DNA from: Triatoma infestans
Lineage: Eukaryota > Arthropoda > Insecta > Hemiptera > Reduviidae
Reading direction: 5' to 3'
Assembly: GCA_011037195.1 (NCBI GenBank)
Contig: JAAEAF010014509.1
Coordinates: 91,549-155,548 of the forward strand
Length of the DNA: 64,000 nucleotides
In this document: one piece after another, positions 47,201 through 57,074 of the stretch
Numbering within the stretch: the first letter of the stretch is position 1
Layout: each line of letters starts with the position of its first letter
Position numbers and translations under genes: made by a program
Notes under the pieces: generated by a model
What the model was told of the DNA's origin: nothing
The model's input: the letters and a program-made list of their open reading frames with translations, nothing else
Databases searched by the model: none

Positions 47201-48795
47201 ACAAATTTTTGTGGACTTCTTTTGAAAGAGATTTAAGATAAACAAAGTATAGAAAATCAGGATCCTTCTCCGTACTCAACAAGTCCAATCAGCATTATCA
47301 TCGTGGTAAAACCCGTTCGGCCAATTTTAAGACTATTCTAGGCCATTAAAGATGGAATAGCGTCTCACTAAAATGATGTACTTGGAGTGTGAGCATGATT
47401 CGCATGAGCTCAGGACAAATTTCTCAATTTTAGTGTTAGATAGTCCGTTCCTGATCTTCTAGAGAGCCGGATTAGAGTATACCGGAGAGTTGAACTGGTA
47501 CAAGAATCCGAGCCATCTTGACGTTGGATAACTTTGGGTGCGACCTATGGATACGTTCTATAGTGGCTCCCTTGAGTGTCACCTGTAACAGTAAGTAACT
47601 AAAATTTGTCTTTGGGTGCCTAAACCCAAGGACCCGCACACATCATCTACCTCAGTAGGACCGATCAATATTGTTTAGTGGTGGGAGTCAGTACAAACGT
47701 TCTTCTTGTTGATGACTCGCCAGATTCGTGAAGAAGTGGCTAGTCCACTGGGGATTTCGATAGGTTACTCCAATACAATTAGCATTAGATAAAATAGTAT
47801 TTAAAATTCTGAACATCATATTACATAATATCTATCATAAATAATATGAGTAGATACTCTGTTCTTTGGCTCTCAGTTCACACAAACTGCAACTTCTATT
47901 CTGGCCTCATCAATACAAGCTGTCAATCCTTGAATCTATTAAATTTGTTTGTGGTTGGAATGGGATGAAAGTTACAATGTCAACTGAAATCAAATTTATC
48001 TGAAAATTTACAAATTTATTTGGCCATTACAATTGGCCGAAATAAATGCAAAACCGAGCTGAGTGTCCAGGCCCTGGAGCAAGGATCAATAAATTGGTCA
48101 GAAATTGGTTTTTCCTAAATGGCTCAATATTGTCCAAAAAAAATGATCTACAGAACTGATTGAGAAATAAGGATGGATAGTTACTTCCATAATTAAAAAC
48201 TGATAAAAGCAGCATGTTGTAAATTATGAAGTGACATAGTAACAACAATAGTCCAGTCAAATAACTACAACAACAAAGCACCATGATAAAGGAACAACAT
48301 GGCAGTGTGAGGCAGAAAGGAGCGGCACACAATTTGAAAGCTTATTACTGCTCTGTAAATAATAAATGAAAACAATCAGGTACCCTACTACCAATCAACC
48401 AATCAAAAGGCAATTATCATTTTCTGGCCGTGTACACATACAATCACTATAATAAATAGTAGCCAGGTCTACCCATACAGTTTGATAAACTAGAAAATTT
48501 CCCTCTATAACAACCTTACTAACTTTTTTTGGGTCAAACAAAATTAAACATGAACCAAATTACAATGATATTAAATTTAAATAGTGAATAATGAACAATA
48601 ATTAATCGACGAATAAAATGAGAATGATATTAATTAATTACAAACTAACATTAAACACAGATGCTACCATTGAGTTCAAACATAACAGAACAGAAGAACA
48701 TTCACAAAATTTATTCTAAAGCGTGGAAATAATATTTACTTAGCCGCACATTATTCCAGTTTGATCATGCTAATAATTTATTGTCAACAGAGCTT
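44270..48795. other. No gene seen
   Basis: Longest stretch without an assigned element. Two related words (CTGAAAAAGTGGCTGCTCCACT near 47068 and TGAAGAAGTGGCTAGTCCACT near 47730, quoted only in part as AGTGGCT(G/A)(C/G)TCCACT) hint at an unassigned repeat between 46930 and 47780. The 123-codon frame at 46141-46512 has no motif. Confidence 0.5.
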
Positions 48796-48799
48796 ATTC

Positions 48800-49480
48800 T
48801 GTTTTACTTCTTTTTATGGAGTAAGAGGAAACTCTGCGATCGTGTCAAATTTTGAAAAATGGGCTTCAACCGGTAAATACATGCTTTGGGTCCTTTAAGT
48901 AGGAAACAAAAATTCTCGGATTGCCTTTTTGTGTGTGAACAAAATATCTGAAAATCCGAACAAGTAGGAATCTCAAACTTAGTATTCCGTTTAGATCTGA
49001 CATAATCAAGTTTTGCTCAGAATCCACCAACCGGAGTACGACGACATTACTGAAGTTTTTGTTTGTTTAATTATCGCGATTTTCTCAAAATGACGCGAAC
49101 AATTTTCTTTAAACCTCTTTTACCATCTACATCACATACATGCATACCAATTTTAATCGCAACATTTTTGGAAGCGTCCTGGGGAGGAGTTCAGCTAGAG
49201 TACCACCACTGCAGTGGTACCATACAATACCACTATAGCAATATTTTAAGACTCATTGGCAGCACTGATAGAATTCCAATCTAAAAAAAAATCTATTACC
49301 GGAAGTATGATTTGCCGAATCGTTTTTGACATTTTTGGACGTTTCCCAAAAAAGGAAACAATAATTTTCTTTCAAGTTGGAATGTTAACTACACCGATAT
49401 AAACTTGTTACACATTTATTTAAAACATTTTTTTATTTTTGAGGGTTCTCAGGAATCGATGACATCAGATTTTAAATGTT
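48800..49480 (-). repeat. R-family copy
   Basis: Contains GATCGTGTCAAATTTTGAAA, CTTAGTATTCCGTTTAGATC, CTATTACCGGAAGTATGATT and two separate C/T-rich CGATTTTCTC-like segments. Moderately diverged. Confidence 0.75.
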
Positions 49481-49489
49481 ATTGGGATT

Positions 49490-51140
49490 GAATGAAAGAC
49501 GCTGTGTTGTGGGTTGTCCCCTGCCATGCAGGTCAAACCAATAAGTATCCCCCCACCCCTCTATATCTATGTTACACCAACTGAGCGAAAATTGCAAAAT
49601 TAAAGAAAATTTATCAATTAGATCTTTTAGGTTTCCGCGGCCATTTTCATGAAAAACACTTGAGTTTCCGAGTTGAAACCGCGTCAGTGGCGACGTTTCG
49701 CCCTCTTCAGGCTCGCTGCACGATTTTTTCTCTTATTGTAATTAATAGTTACAAAATTAAATTTTTTCTTCAAATCTAAAATTCTAGAAATACTTATAGC
49801 GTAGCTTAATATTATTATATAACAAAAAACTAAACATGGTACAAACTGAGGAAAGATAAAAGTTGTACCTCTTCTAGTTTCCCTACAAACAATTTCCCTG
49901 AGACAAGTTTTAAATAAAAATGATAGAACATTATCGCAGTTCCGGTTAACAGATTATCACTGAAACTTTCGTCATAATAAGGTAAACGAAATATAAGTTT
50001 CAACTTGAGTTCTCTTTTCTGAGATATTGTTTATTCACTCTCAATCTTTTACAGAGACATTGAGCTTAGATTAATCAATCATAGTGCTCGAATTATTAGA
50101 AAGATTATAATATAAAACTAAGTATAAGAAAAGTGTTGTAGAACAATTAACTATTAGTGATAAATAATGGGATAGATAAGCAGACAGAAAAGCAATAAAA
50201 ACGTGGCCAGCTGATAAGACAAGTACAAATCATGTGATAATGAGAAACAAAGGAATCAAGTGTTCAAGCAATCAAGCAAACTTGATATGGCGCACTATTG
50301 ATAATATATTAATGATTTGGTGATAACGATTTAAGATATTTTCCTGGTTTATGTTTGGAAAAAAAAAATCCGTGTAGAAGTGAGGCGCTATGAGAGACGG
50401 TGGTGATGACCTTGCACAGGGTCAACGACCCTAATAGCGGACGTCCTACAATACATACGTACACATACAACTGAGTTGTGGTGGTCTCCACGTTTGGTAT
50501 AAATGGACAGCAGCACAACACTGTATGTTAAAGACCTAGGCGCACCGTTTGTGTAATCTGCATTATAACATATTCACTTCCAATGCAAATAATAGATTTA
50601 AAATAAATTAAAAGCTCACCGTTCTATCCTGATTACAAATGTAAGCTTGGTCCCACACCCGCAATATATTGGATACCATTTAATTAATCATCAAATACTG
50701 TTAAATATAAATAAAGCGTGAGAATTTCATAACAGCAGAGCATCTATTATTATTATTATTACAGTTATATCGGCTGTTATTATCTTCTAAAACCAAACAA
50801 AAATAATAATATTATACCTTATTTATAATAATAACAATAATATCATTCGTAACATGTTTATTTCATTTGCTTATTACAAATTTGACGCAGTTTTTATACC
50901 AATAATTTTGTTTATTTAATGTGACCCAACACACAATCCTTTCTTCAAACAAAAAGCTGTTAACTTTGAAAGACTAAATGATAATAATCAATGTATCAGA
51001 AACAACATATATTAACATGTATATATATATACGAGTATATACCGAAAATTATATTTATATACCCAAATTAATACAATAAATTCTAGAAATATAGCGAGCG
51101 GGTGGTAATCATTTAAATTCACTTCATTCACTACAACATA
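49490..51140. other. No gene seen; degenerate retroposon-like word and R scraps
   Basis: Around 49665-49725 the minus strand reads CCTGAAGAGGGCGAAACGTC, related to the hammerhead-like cores but lacking stem II. R-like text lies near 49760-50040. The rest is AT-rich with TAT/ATA runs. Confidence 0.5.
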
Positions 51141-51149
51141 TGTTGTGAT

Positions 51150-52200
51150 TTTTCTCTTATGCCAATTTTCTTCACACATAATTTATACCAAAAATCTTTC
51201 CAGCTCCAACAAAACCTCTGTGAAATCAATTTTCTCAGATAAAAGTTACCAACAAAAAAGTGATATATGTCTCTGTACTTATTAAGTTCAGTTACAAGTT
51301 TGTGTATCAAGTTTAATGAAACCCGGGGTTTTTATGAAGCTAAAATTCATAGAAAACTAAAAAGAAATGTTCAGTAAAGCGATACTTCCGGTCAAGTGAT
51401 TTTCCTCGCAACACATTTATTTTTAATTAATATTATTGAGATGATAGAAACGTAAAATAAATTGAAACAATACCTTAGAGACAATCATAACCTCACTCGC
51501 CCACAAAATCAGGTCAAATGGATTTTCCTAACAAAATGTTTCCAATAAAAGTGATAGACCTATTTGTATGTAGTGTGGGTCATAAAATTTAAAGGGAATC
51601 GTGGTTCCCATTTATGAGAAAATTAGAAAAGAAATGAAAAAATTATTCTGTAAAAATTCCAATTGGGAAATTCTGTAAAATAACGTGCTGTCAAAAACAA
51701 TGATATCCAAATGAAATGACAAGTTTGAACTTATGCGATTTTTTTTTTTTTCTAGCAACACTATACACACACACTAAACTCATTTTCCAAAAACGATTTC
51801 TTTCTGAATCAGATGATCTCAAACGTATATATAATTCCGGTGAAAACTGGATATCGATGTTTTTGTTTTTTTTTTTGTTTATTTAAGGCGCGTCAACATG
51901 TACGGTCGCCCGGAGCCTTGTCAGTGGACTGCCGGCTCCATCACCGGAGAGTGACCTGTAGAGGGTCCTACGAAGAAAAAATCTAAAGGTCGGACAGCTG
52001 GACTGAAACCCGGGTCCTCCGGGTGAGAGTCGAGTGCGCTAATCCTTTCCCTTCGAAAATTTTACACGATCACTGTTACCAGCAGTAAAAGAAAATTATG
52101 TGGTATCAAACACTAACAGGACTTCCCCTTACCGCACTCAATAATATTATAAAAGTGGCAAATTTTCTATTTCAAACTTGGGACTATATTTATCAAACCT
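51150..52200 (+). repeat. R-family copy interrupted by a SINE
   Basis: Reads through TACTTCCGGTCAAGTGATTT, GGTTCCCATTTATGAGAAAA and TTCCGGTGAAAACTGGATAT. The SINE at 51860-52050 intervenes, then CGAAAATTTTACACGATCAC and TGTGGTATCAAACACTAAC show the join between the end and start of successive units. Confidence 0.78.
51860..52050 (-). mobile_element. tRNA-derived SINE, second copy of the GTTGACGCGCC family
   Basis: On the minus strand: GATTAGCGCACTCGACTCTC, then CCCGGGTTTCAGTCC, CACTCTCCGGTGATGG, GGCTCCGGGCGACCGT and GTTGACGCGCCTTAAA, followed by an A-rich tail (the T-run at 51860-51878). It interrupts an R repeat, whose sequence resumes at 52054 with CGAAAATTTTACACGATCAC. Confidence 0.78.
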
Positions 52201-52479
52201 ACAGTTGGCCTCTTTACATTACACATAAATTAAGGTGGTGGGGATTGTACTTGTATGCCTTAATGGGGACTTACACCACAGCCTTATTACACCTTATTAC
52301 CACAGACTTATACCACATCCAACTTAGCAAAGCTTATAGTAAACGACAGTTGGTTTAAATTTAAGCTTAACTTACTGGGTTCCCAGAATTCCAGAAGCTT
52401 CGTGTTAATCCTAAGTGGAATATTAAGTTTGAGCTTACTACGATACTTCGTTTTTGAGATATTCTATAGCTCATACACA

Positions 52480-52548
52480 TACACATACACTATATATATA
52501 TATACACACTGTATACTACAACACATACACTATATATATATATATATA
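52480..52548. repeat. (AC)n/(AT)n microsatellite next to the mariner-type terminus
   Basis: ACACATACACATACAC followed by TA runs, twice. The transposon end at 52549 abuts the last TA run, fitting a TA target. Confidence 0.9.
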
Positions 52549-53054
52549 GGATGTCCCATTTAAACGGACCACTTTTCAAATAACTGTTAAACGAAGAAAG
52601 ATATAAAAAAAAAGTGAACATAATGTTTGTCAAGTATTTGCGCTCTAGTTTATGATGGTGTTAATGATATTTGATTTTATTGCCGCCTTACACCTGAAAT
52701 CGGTGACTGAAAGTTGCGATTTCCTTTTGACCCCCACTTTTTACTACTACTTTGAAAACTACTAAAAAAAATTGAAGAATGATGCCGTTAATTTCACTTC
52801 AATATTTCAAACCATCGCCGAGATATTCAATCGTAAAGATTAAATTTTCGTCGTTTTTTCCTATTACTTTGTTTCAAAAACTAAAATTAAAAGCGGATTT
52901 TCTTATTAATTTCTAATAAATAAGAGAGTTCAAATGCTGACCACACTTAAAACCTATTTTAGAACCATAAGGGACTTAAAAATCTAGTAAAACATCATTA
53001 AAACAAAACAATATTCCACTTTATTTACAGAAATCTATAAAAAATATTTCCTAT

Positions 53055-53267
53055 TTATTCAAAATGACCTCCTCGGCTTAACCGGCACACGCGCAGTCGC
53101 TGCTCAACAGATGAAGTTGCTAACCGCATCATGTCTGCCAGAATTGCTAAGCAGGTTTGGATTAAGTCTTCTCTATGTGCTTCTAGAGTTGTTGGTTCCC
53201 TGACATAAATTTTTTCTTCCAAATATCCCCAAAGAAAAAATTCAAGAGTGGTTAAATCTGGCGACCT
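53055..53267 (-). pseudogene. Mariner-type transposase, C-terminal part
   Basis: About 70 codons without a stop: SPDLTTLEFFLWGYLEEK, then IYVREPTTLEAHREDLIQT, and ending SRGGHFE followed by TAA at 53055-53057. The SPDLTPLEFFLWG-like block carries the third acidic residue region of mariner transposases, and a terminal GGHFE is common in this group. The N-terminal DNA-binding region and first catalytic Asp are absent. Confidence 0.75.
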
Positions 53268-53290
53268 GGCGAGGAGAAAAGTGAGTGAGA

Positions 53291-53390
53291 TGTTCAGTAG
53301 CCGCTGGATCGGGAGGCAGGGACCGGTAAGCTGGCCTTCTAGATCGCCAGATTTAACCCCTCTTGAATTTATTTTATTTGAAACATATAA
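53291..53390 (+). pseudogene. Mariner-type transposase fragment in the opposite orientation
   Basis: The plus strand reads FSSRWIGRQGPVSWPSRSPD followed by LTPLEFILFE, the segment just upstream of and overlapping the block encoded on the other strand at 53055-53267. The shared SPDLT...LEF coding bases make an inverted pair (53240-53266 against 53343-53369), so the two halves face each other around a short spacer. Confidence 0.75.
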
Positions 53391-53499
53391 ATTTACGTAT
53401 TTCTGTGGATATAATTATAATCGTAATTCTGAGGTTAATTATAAAATTTAACGCGAACAATTTATTTTTAGTAGTAAGAAAAAATAAAAAATGTCATGT

Positions 53500-54360
53500 G
53501 AACCATTCACATTTCTGTGATTCTCACAAAGATCACTTACTCCTAGGAAGAGGAAGTAGTATTGCGATCGGATCAAATTTTCAAAATTAAGTTTTAACTG
53601 GATATACATGGTTTGAGGTCACCTGATTACGAAATAATTGTTTTTATTGAAGGGTCTGTATACGTGCGTGCGCGCGCGCGCGCGAGTGGTGTGTGGTGAT
53701 GAACAAAATATCTCAAAAAACAAATGCCAGGAACATCAAACTTGATATCCCTTCTAGATTACTTACTACCACCGCATCTAACAAGTAGGTTTCGGGCAAA
53801 TCACATTTCTGCAAGTGCTGACTTTTTCATTTGTTTTTTGTTTCTCCGTGTACTATGTACAGCAATAACTATCACTTTTATTTCAAATATTTTTCCGGGA
53901 AAATGAACTTTTGGGAGGTTGTTGGGGGACAGTAGCGTTGAGTTTTCCTCTAAAGTACTATTTCTATTTCTATTCAATGTATGGTTTCACAACTTAGATA
54001 ATATTACTCGTACATAAGAGGAATCGCTAGAATCCAAATTTGAAGGGAATCGGTAAACCGGAAGTATATTTCTATTTTAAACATTTTTCCAGAAGCAATT
54101 ATTTTACACATTTCTGCGGAATTTATGATGTGGAATTTCAGGTGCATGAGATTGGTTCTATGTTATTGGCCAGCTCTTCACTTCCCTTCCTGCTTGGGTA
54201 CTTTTTCTCCCACTACTTCCGCATTTATGTTAGGACGAATGAGCAAAATTTAGAGAAAATTTGTCATTTTATATATATATATATATATAATCGCATTAAG
54301 AGGGGTAGGAGAAAGTCATATGAGGGTTTCACATGAGATTTTTTTAAATAAATGGTGTTT
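53500..54360 (-). repeat. R-family copy
   Basis: Contains AGTATTGCGATCGGATCAAA, GGTAAACCGGAAGTATATTT, a (GC)n run at 53668-53684 and, at the end, AGAAAGTCATATGAGGGTTT. The (AT)n run at 54275-54290 is also inside it. Confidence 0.75.
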
Positions 54361-54534
54361 AAATCACATCCGGTAATGGAATTCAAAATAAATCAATACT
54401 GTCATTTCAGAAGAAGGCTTCAAAATCAATGTTTACTTCAATTAAAATTAATAGGTTTTTATATTTATGGTATAAATAAAAAAAAATATTAAAAAAACAA
54501 TGGCATAACAGCCCATAAAGGACTAAGTCTTGCC

Positions 54535-54715
54535 AGACGGCTATTTCTGTTGGTTAAGCACGCCGTGGTTCCCTCGTCGTTTAGTTCTGACCTCCGCTAC
54601 CTAGCTGCGCTACCAACTGTGGCTTCCCAGTTTTTCTCACGATGTTGGGTCTACATAGACTTTGCCCTAGCGGGAATCGGAGCCTGAATCTCACTATATT
54701 ATATAGATAGCAAGA
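54535..54715 (-). repeat. GC-richer retroposon-like block, SINE candidate
   Basis: The minus strand contains GATTCAGGCTCCGATTCCCG (weak B-box-like) and further on GGTAGCGCAGCTAGGTAGCG. The composition differs sharply from the AT-rich flanks. I could not find a convincing A box at the right spacing, so the class is uncertain. Confidence 0.35.
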
Positions 54716-55499
54716 GTCATATTCAGTGAACAATTTGCAAATCTGGTACTGCTGGTAAGTAGAAGCAACACTTCCTTTAAATGGGTCAATAACTGAGAGC
54801 CATATTTGAAAGCAGCATTCGCTTTAGAAACAAAACGCCATACGACTACAGTATAAAAATAGTATTGGAAATTAAAACTTTTTTGTGATGCAGACCCAGT
54901 GTTTTCAGAAAGAGTGGAGGAAAGACATGTTAAGACATATGTTAAAAAAAAGTATAGCTATCTAGTCAGTAGTACAGTATTTACTGATGAGATCTATGTA
55001 GGGTGGGGTTAGTGCATGTAACAGCTTAGTGTGCTCCAATTAGCCTGGTACATGAACTGATAAAATTATGGAAATATATTACTACAAAAACAATATTATG
55101 CGCAGTTAAATGCAGTCAATAATCCCTTCATTCAACTTAACAACATTTTGAAATAATATGTATCCACAATTTTTCAGTTGTAAGGACTAAAATTAGAGAA
55201 TTCCCCCTGCTAGAAAGGGTTTATTTGGCCTCTTGTGTATACCCGTAGGTTATTTCCGGACAATGATACAGACAGCAGTATCCTGAAAGTTATTTCTATG
55301 AAATCCTGTTAACTACAACTGTTATGATATGCTTATAGGAAGGGGGAAAAATACTGGGCTGAAACACTTTCTGTTTTTACAATTCACTTATAACTGAATT
55401 ATTGGAAGATTTTTGTTTGTGAAGCCTGCGGCATGTTTACTGAATGTTTAGTTCCCAAGACTCTCACCAGGTGATCAGTATTTGACTAATGCAGTGACC

Positions 55500-55760
55500 C
55501 TATAGAGGGAAGATTAACCTCTCAACCCCCCCCCCCAACACCATTAATATCAATTTTCTCCAAAAAAATGTTTCAAATAAAAATGATAGACCTTGTGAAC
55601 TACTGTATGTATAGTTATTATGAGAAATTTTAAACAAAACTTTGGAGCCTTTTTGGAGAATATCGCTTGAAATTGGAAAAAACTCTTCGGTAAAATTGCA
55701 CATTTTGTTGACCAAAATTTGACCGAAACTAGATAATATTGAATATAAAGTAATTAATAC
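55500..55760 (+). repeat. R-family fragment
   Basis: Carries a C-run at 55527-55537, AAATGTTTCAAATAAAAATG and TGGAGCCTTTTTGGAGAATA. It is the middle of the unit only. Confidence 0.7.
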
Positions 55761-56139
55761 CGAGAGATTCTACCAATGCAACCAGTCAGTTATCTGATCG
55801 TTATCGGATATCAAGTGTACATTTGTTGGCATGGTGATGACCATGTATAACTCGGAATTGTAACAAACAGGGGGCCAACTATTCAATCAATATCTAGCTG
55901 AGACATTTCAGTGTTTGATCAATTGTTGGATTATAAATCAACTAAAACAACAAAATTTAACTAGGAATAATAAATTCCTAATAAATTGTGGGGAAAATGA
56001 ACCAATTCCTTTTTTTAAGAGAAGTTTTTATCCATTGTCAGGTATCTGGTGCTAGCAATAAAATTAATCAGAATTCCGACCAAAATTACTTGAAACTGGA
56101 AATGAATTTTGTTAAAAATAAATTGCGCGAGTTAAGAAC

Positions 56140-56830
56140 TTTACCGCCTCTCTATGTAAGCAGAGAGATTAGATTTTTTTGAAAATGAGTTTTCATAGGA
56201 AATGCATGTCTGTTGGTCTGCTGAAAGTTATTTATCTGTGTAAAGTGATCTGTGTGTATGATTTGATCGAAACAGGCCGTCAACCGGAAGTACCACTTTA
56301 CTAAATGAATTTTTTTTTTATGTATTTTCTCGAAAAACAGATCCAACATTGTATCACTACTTGTATACAGGACTATACGTTAATTTAATTTGAAATTAAA
56401 ATTGTATTTGGGAAACCATCTTTTTGAGAGCGATTCTGAGGATAGGTGATGTTAGGCTTTCCTCTAAAGTTATAAACTTCAGTATATTCAGTATAAGCCC
56501 TATACATTAATAAAACTTAAATATGTTACTGAAATTTTGATTTTTCTAAAAATCGGTTGACAGGAAATGCGATTTTACTGAACTTTTCTCCGAAAAAATT
56601 GATTTCAGGGGAGTTTGGGGAAGCAAATGGCACCTGACAAACTATCGTTTTTATTATAGTTTCGATGGTTCCACCTAGACAACCTAGACACCTAGATATA
56701 CTTTTAGTAAATACTTACTCCCAGTTTGCAGAAAATGTGTCAATAATACAACTATTGCTGTATTGAAGTAAAAATTACACTAAAGGAAGAAGGTGGTTAT
56801 GTGTGTTTCACACCAGTTTTCTATTTATTT
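56140..56830 (-). repeat. R-family copy
   Basis: Contains CCGTCAACCGGAAGTACCAC, TTTACTAAATGAATTTTTTT, TTAAATATGTTACTGAAATT and GTGTGTTTCACACCAGTTTT, in the reverse order of the unit. Confidence 0.78.
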
Positions 56831-57030
56831 GTTATCTATGGACCGAGTGAATATAAAGGCTCCCAACAAACATAAACAAACTTAATAACTCCCTTTCTAT
56901 AAACTCAGCTATAGTTCTTCCAGTTTACGGAACTGGAAATGAATGTTAGACAACAAAACAGTGAAATCGATTCCCGAAGACCCGTTTTTCAAATCAACAA
57001 TAAGAGAGCGCTTCCCTATATGGCTATACT

Positions 57031-57041
57031 GGGAACATGAT
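57031..57041. repeat. Target-site duplication, 3' side of the RTE element
   Basis: GGGAACATGAT, matched exactly by 60360-60370 on the other side of the 3.3-kb element. The match sits directly next to the GAT-type tail. Confidence 0.85.
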
Positions 57042-57074
57042 CACCATCATCATCATCCCGAGCTCAACAATCCA

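Larger units (their letters stand above)
52549..53390 (-). mobile_element. Mariner/Tc1-type transposon relic with an internal inverted duplication
   Basis: The left end begins GGATGTCCCATTT next to a TA-rich tract, resembling the GGGTGTCCCATTT-type termini of some insect mariner-like elements. A long non-coding part is followed by a transposase C-terminus on the minus strand (53055-53267). A second, opposite-strand transposase piece (53291-53390) abuts it. No right terminus was found. Confidence 0.65.
54720..57030. other. No gene seen outside R copies
   Basis: Apart from the R pieces at 55500-55760 and 56140-56830, the sequence is AT-rich with no coding similarity. Confidence 0.5.

Noticed and set aside
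49692..49710. Hammerhead-like CTGAAGA...GAAACGTC on the minus strand
   Set aside because: Only four bases separate the two core boxes, so stem II cannot form. It is probably a decayed relative.
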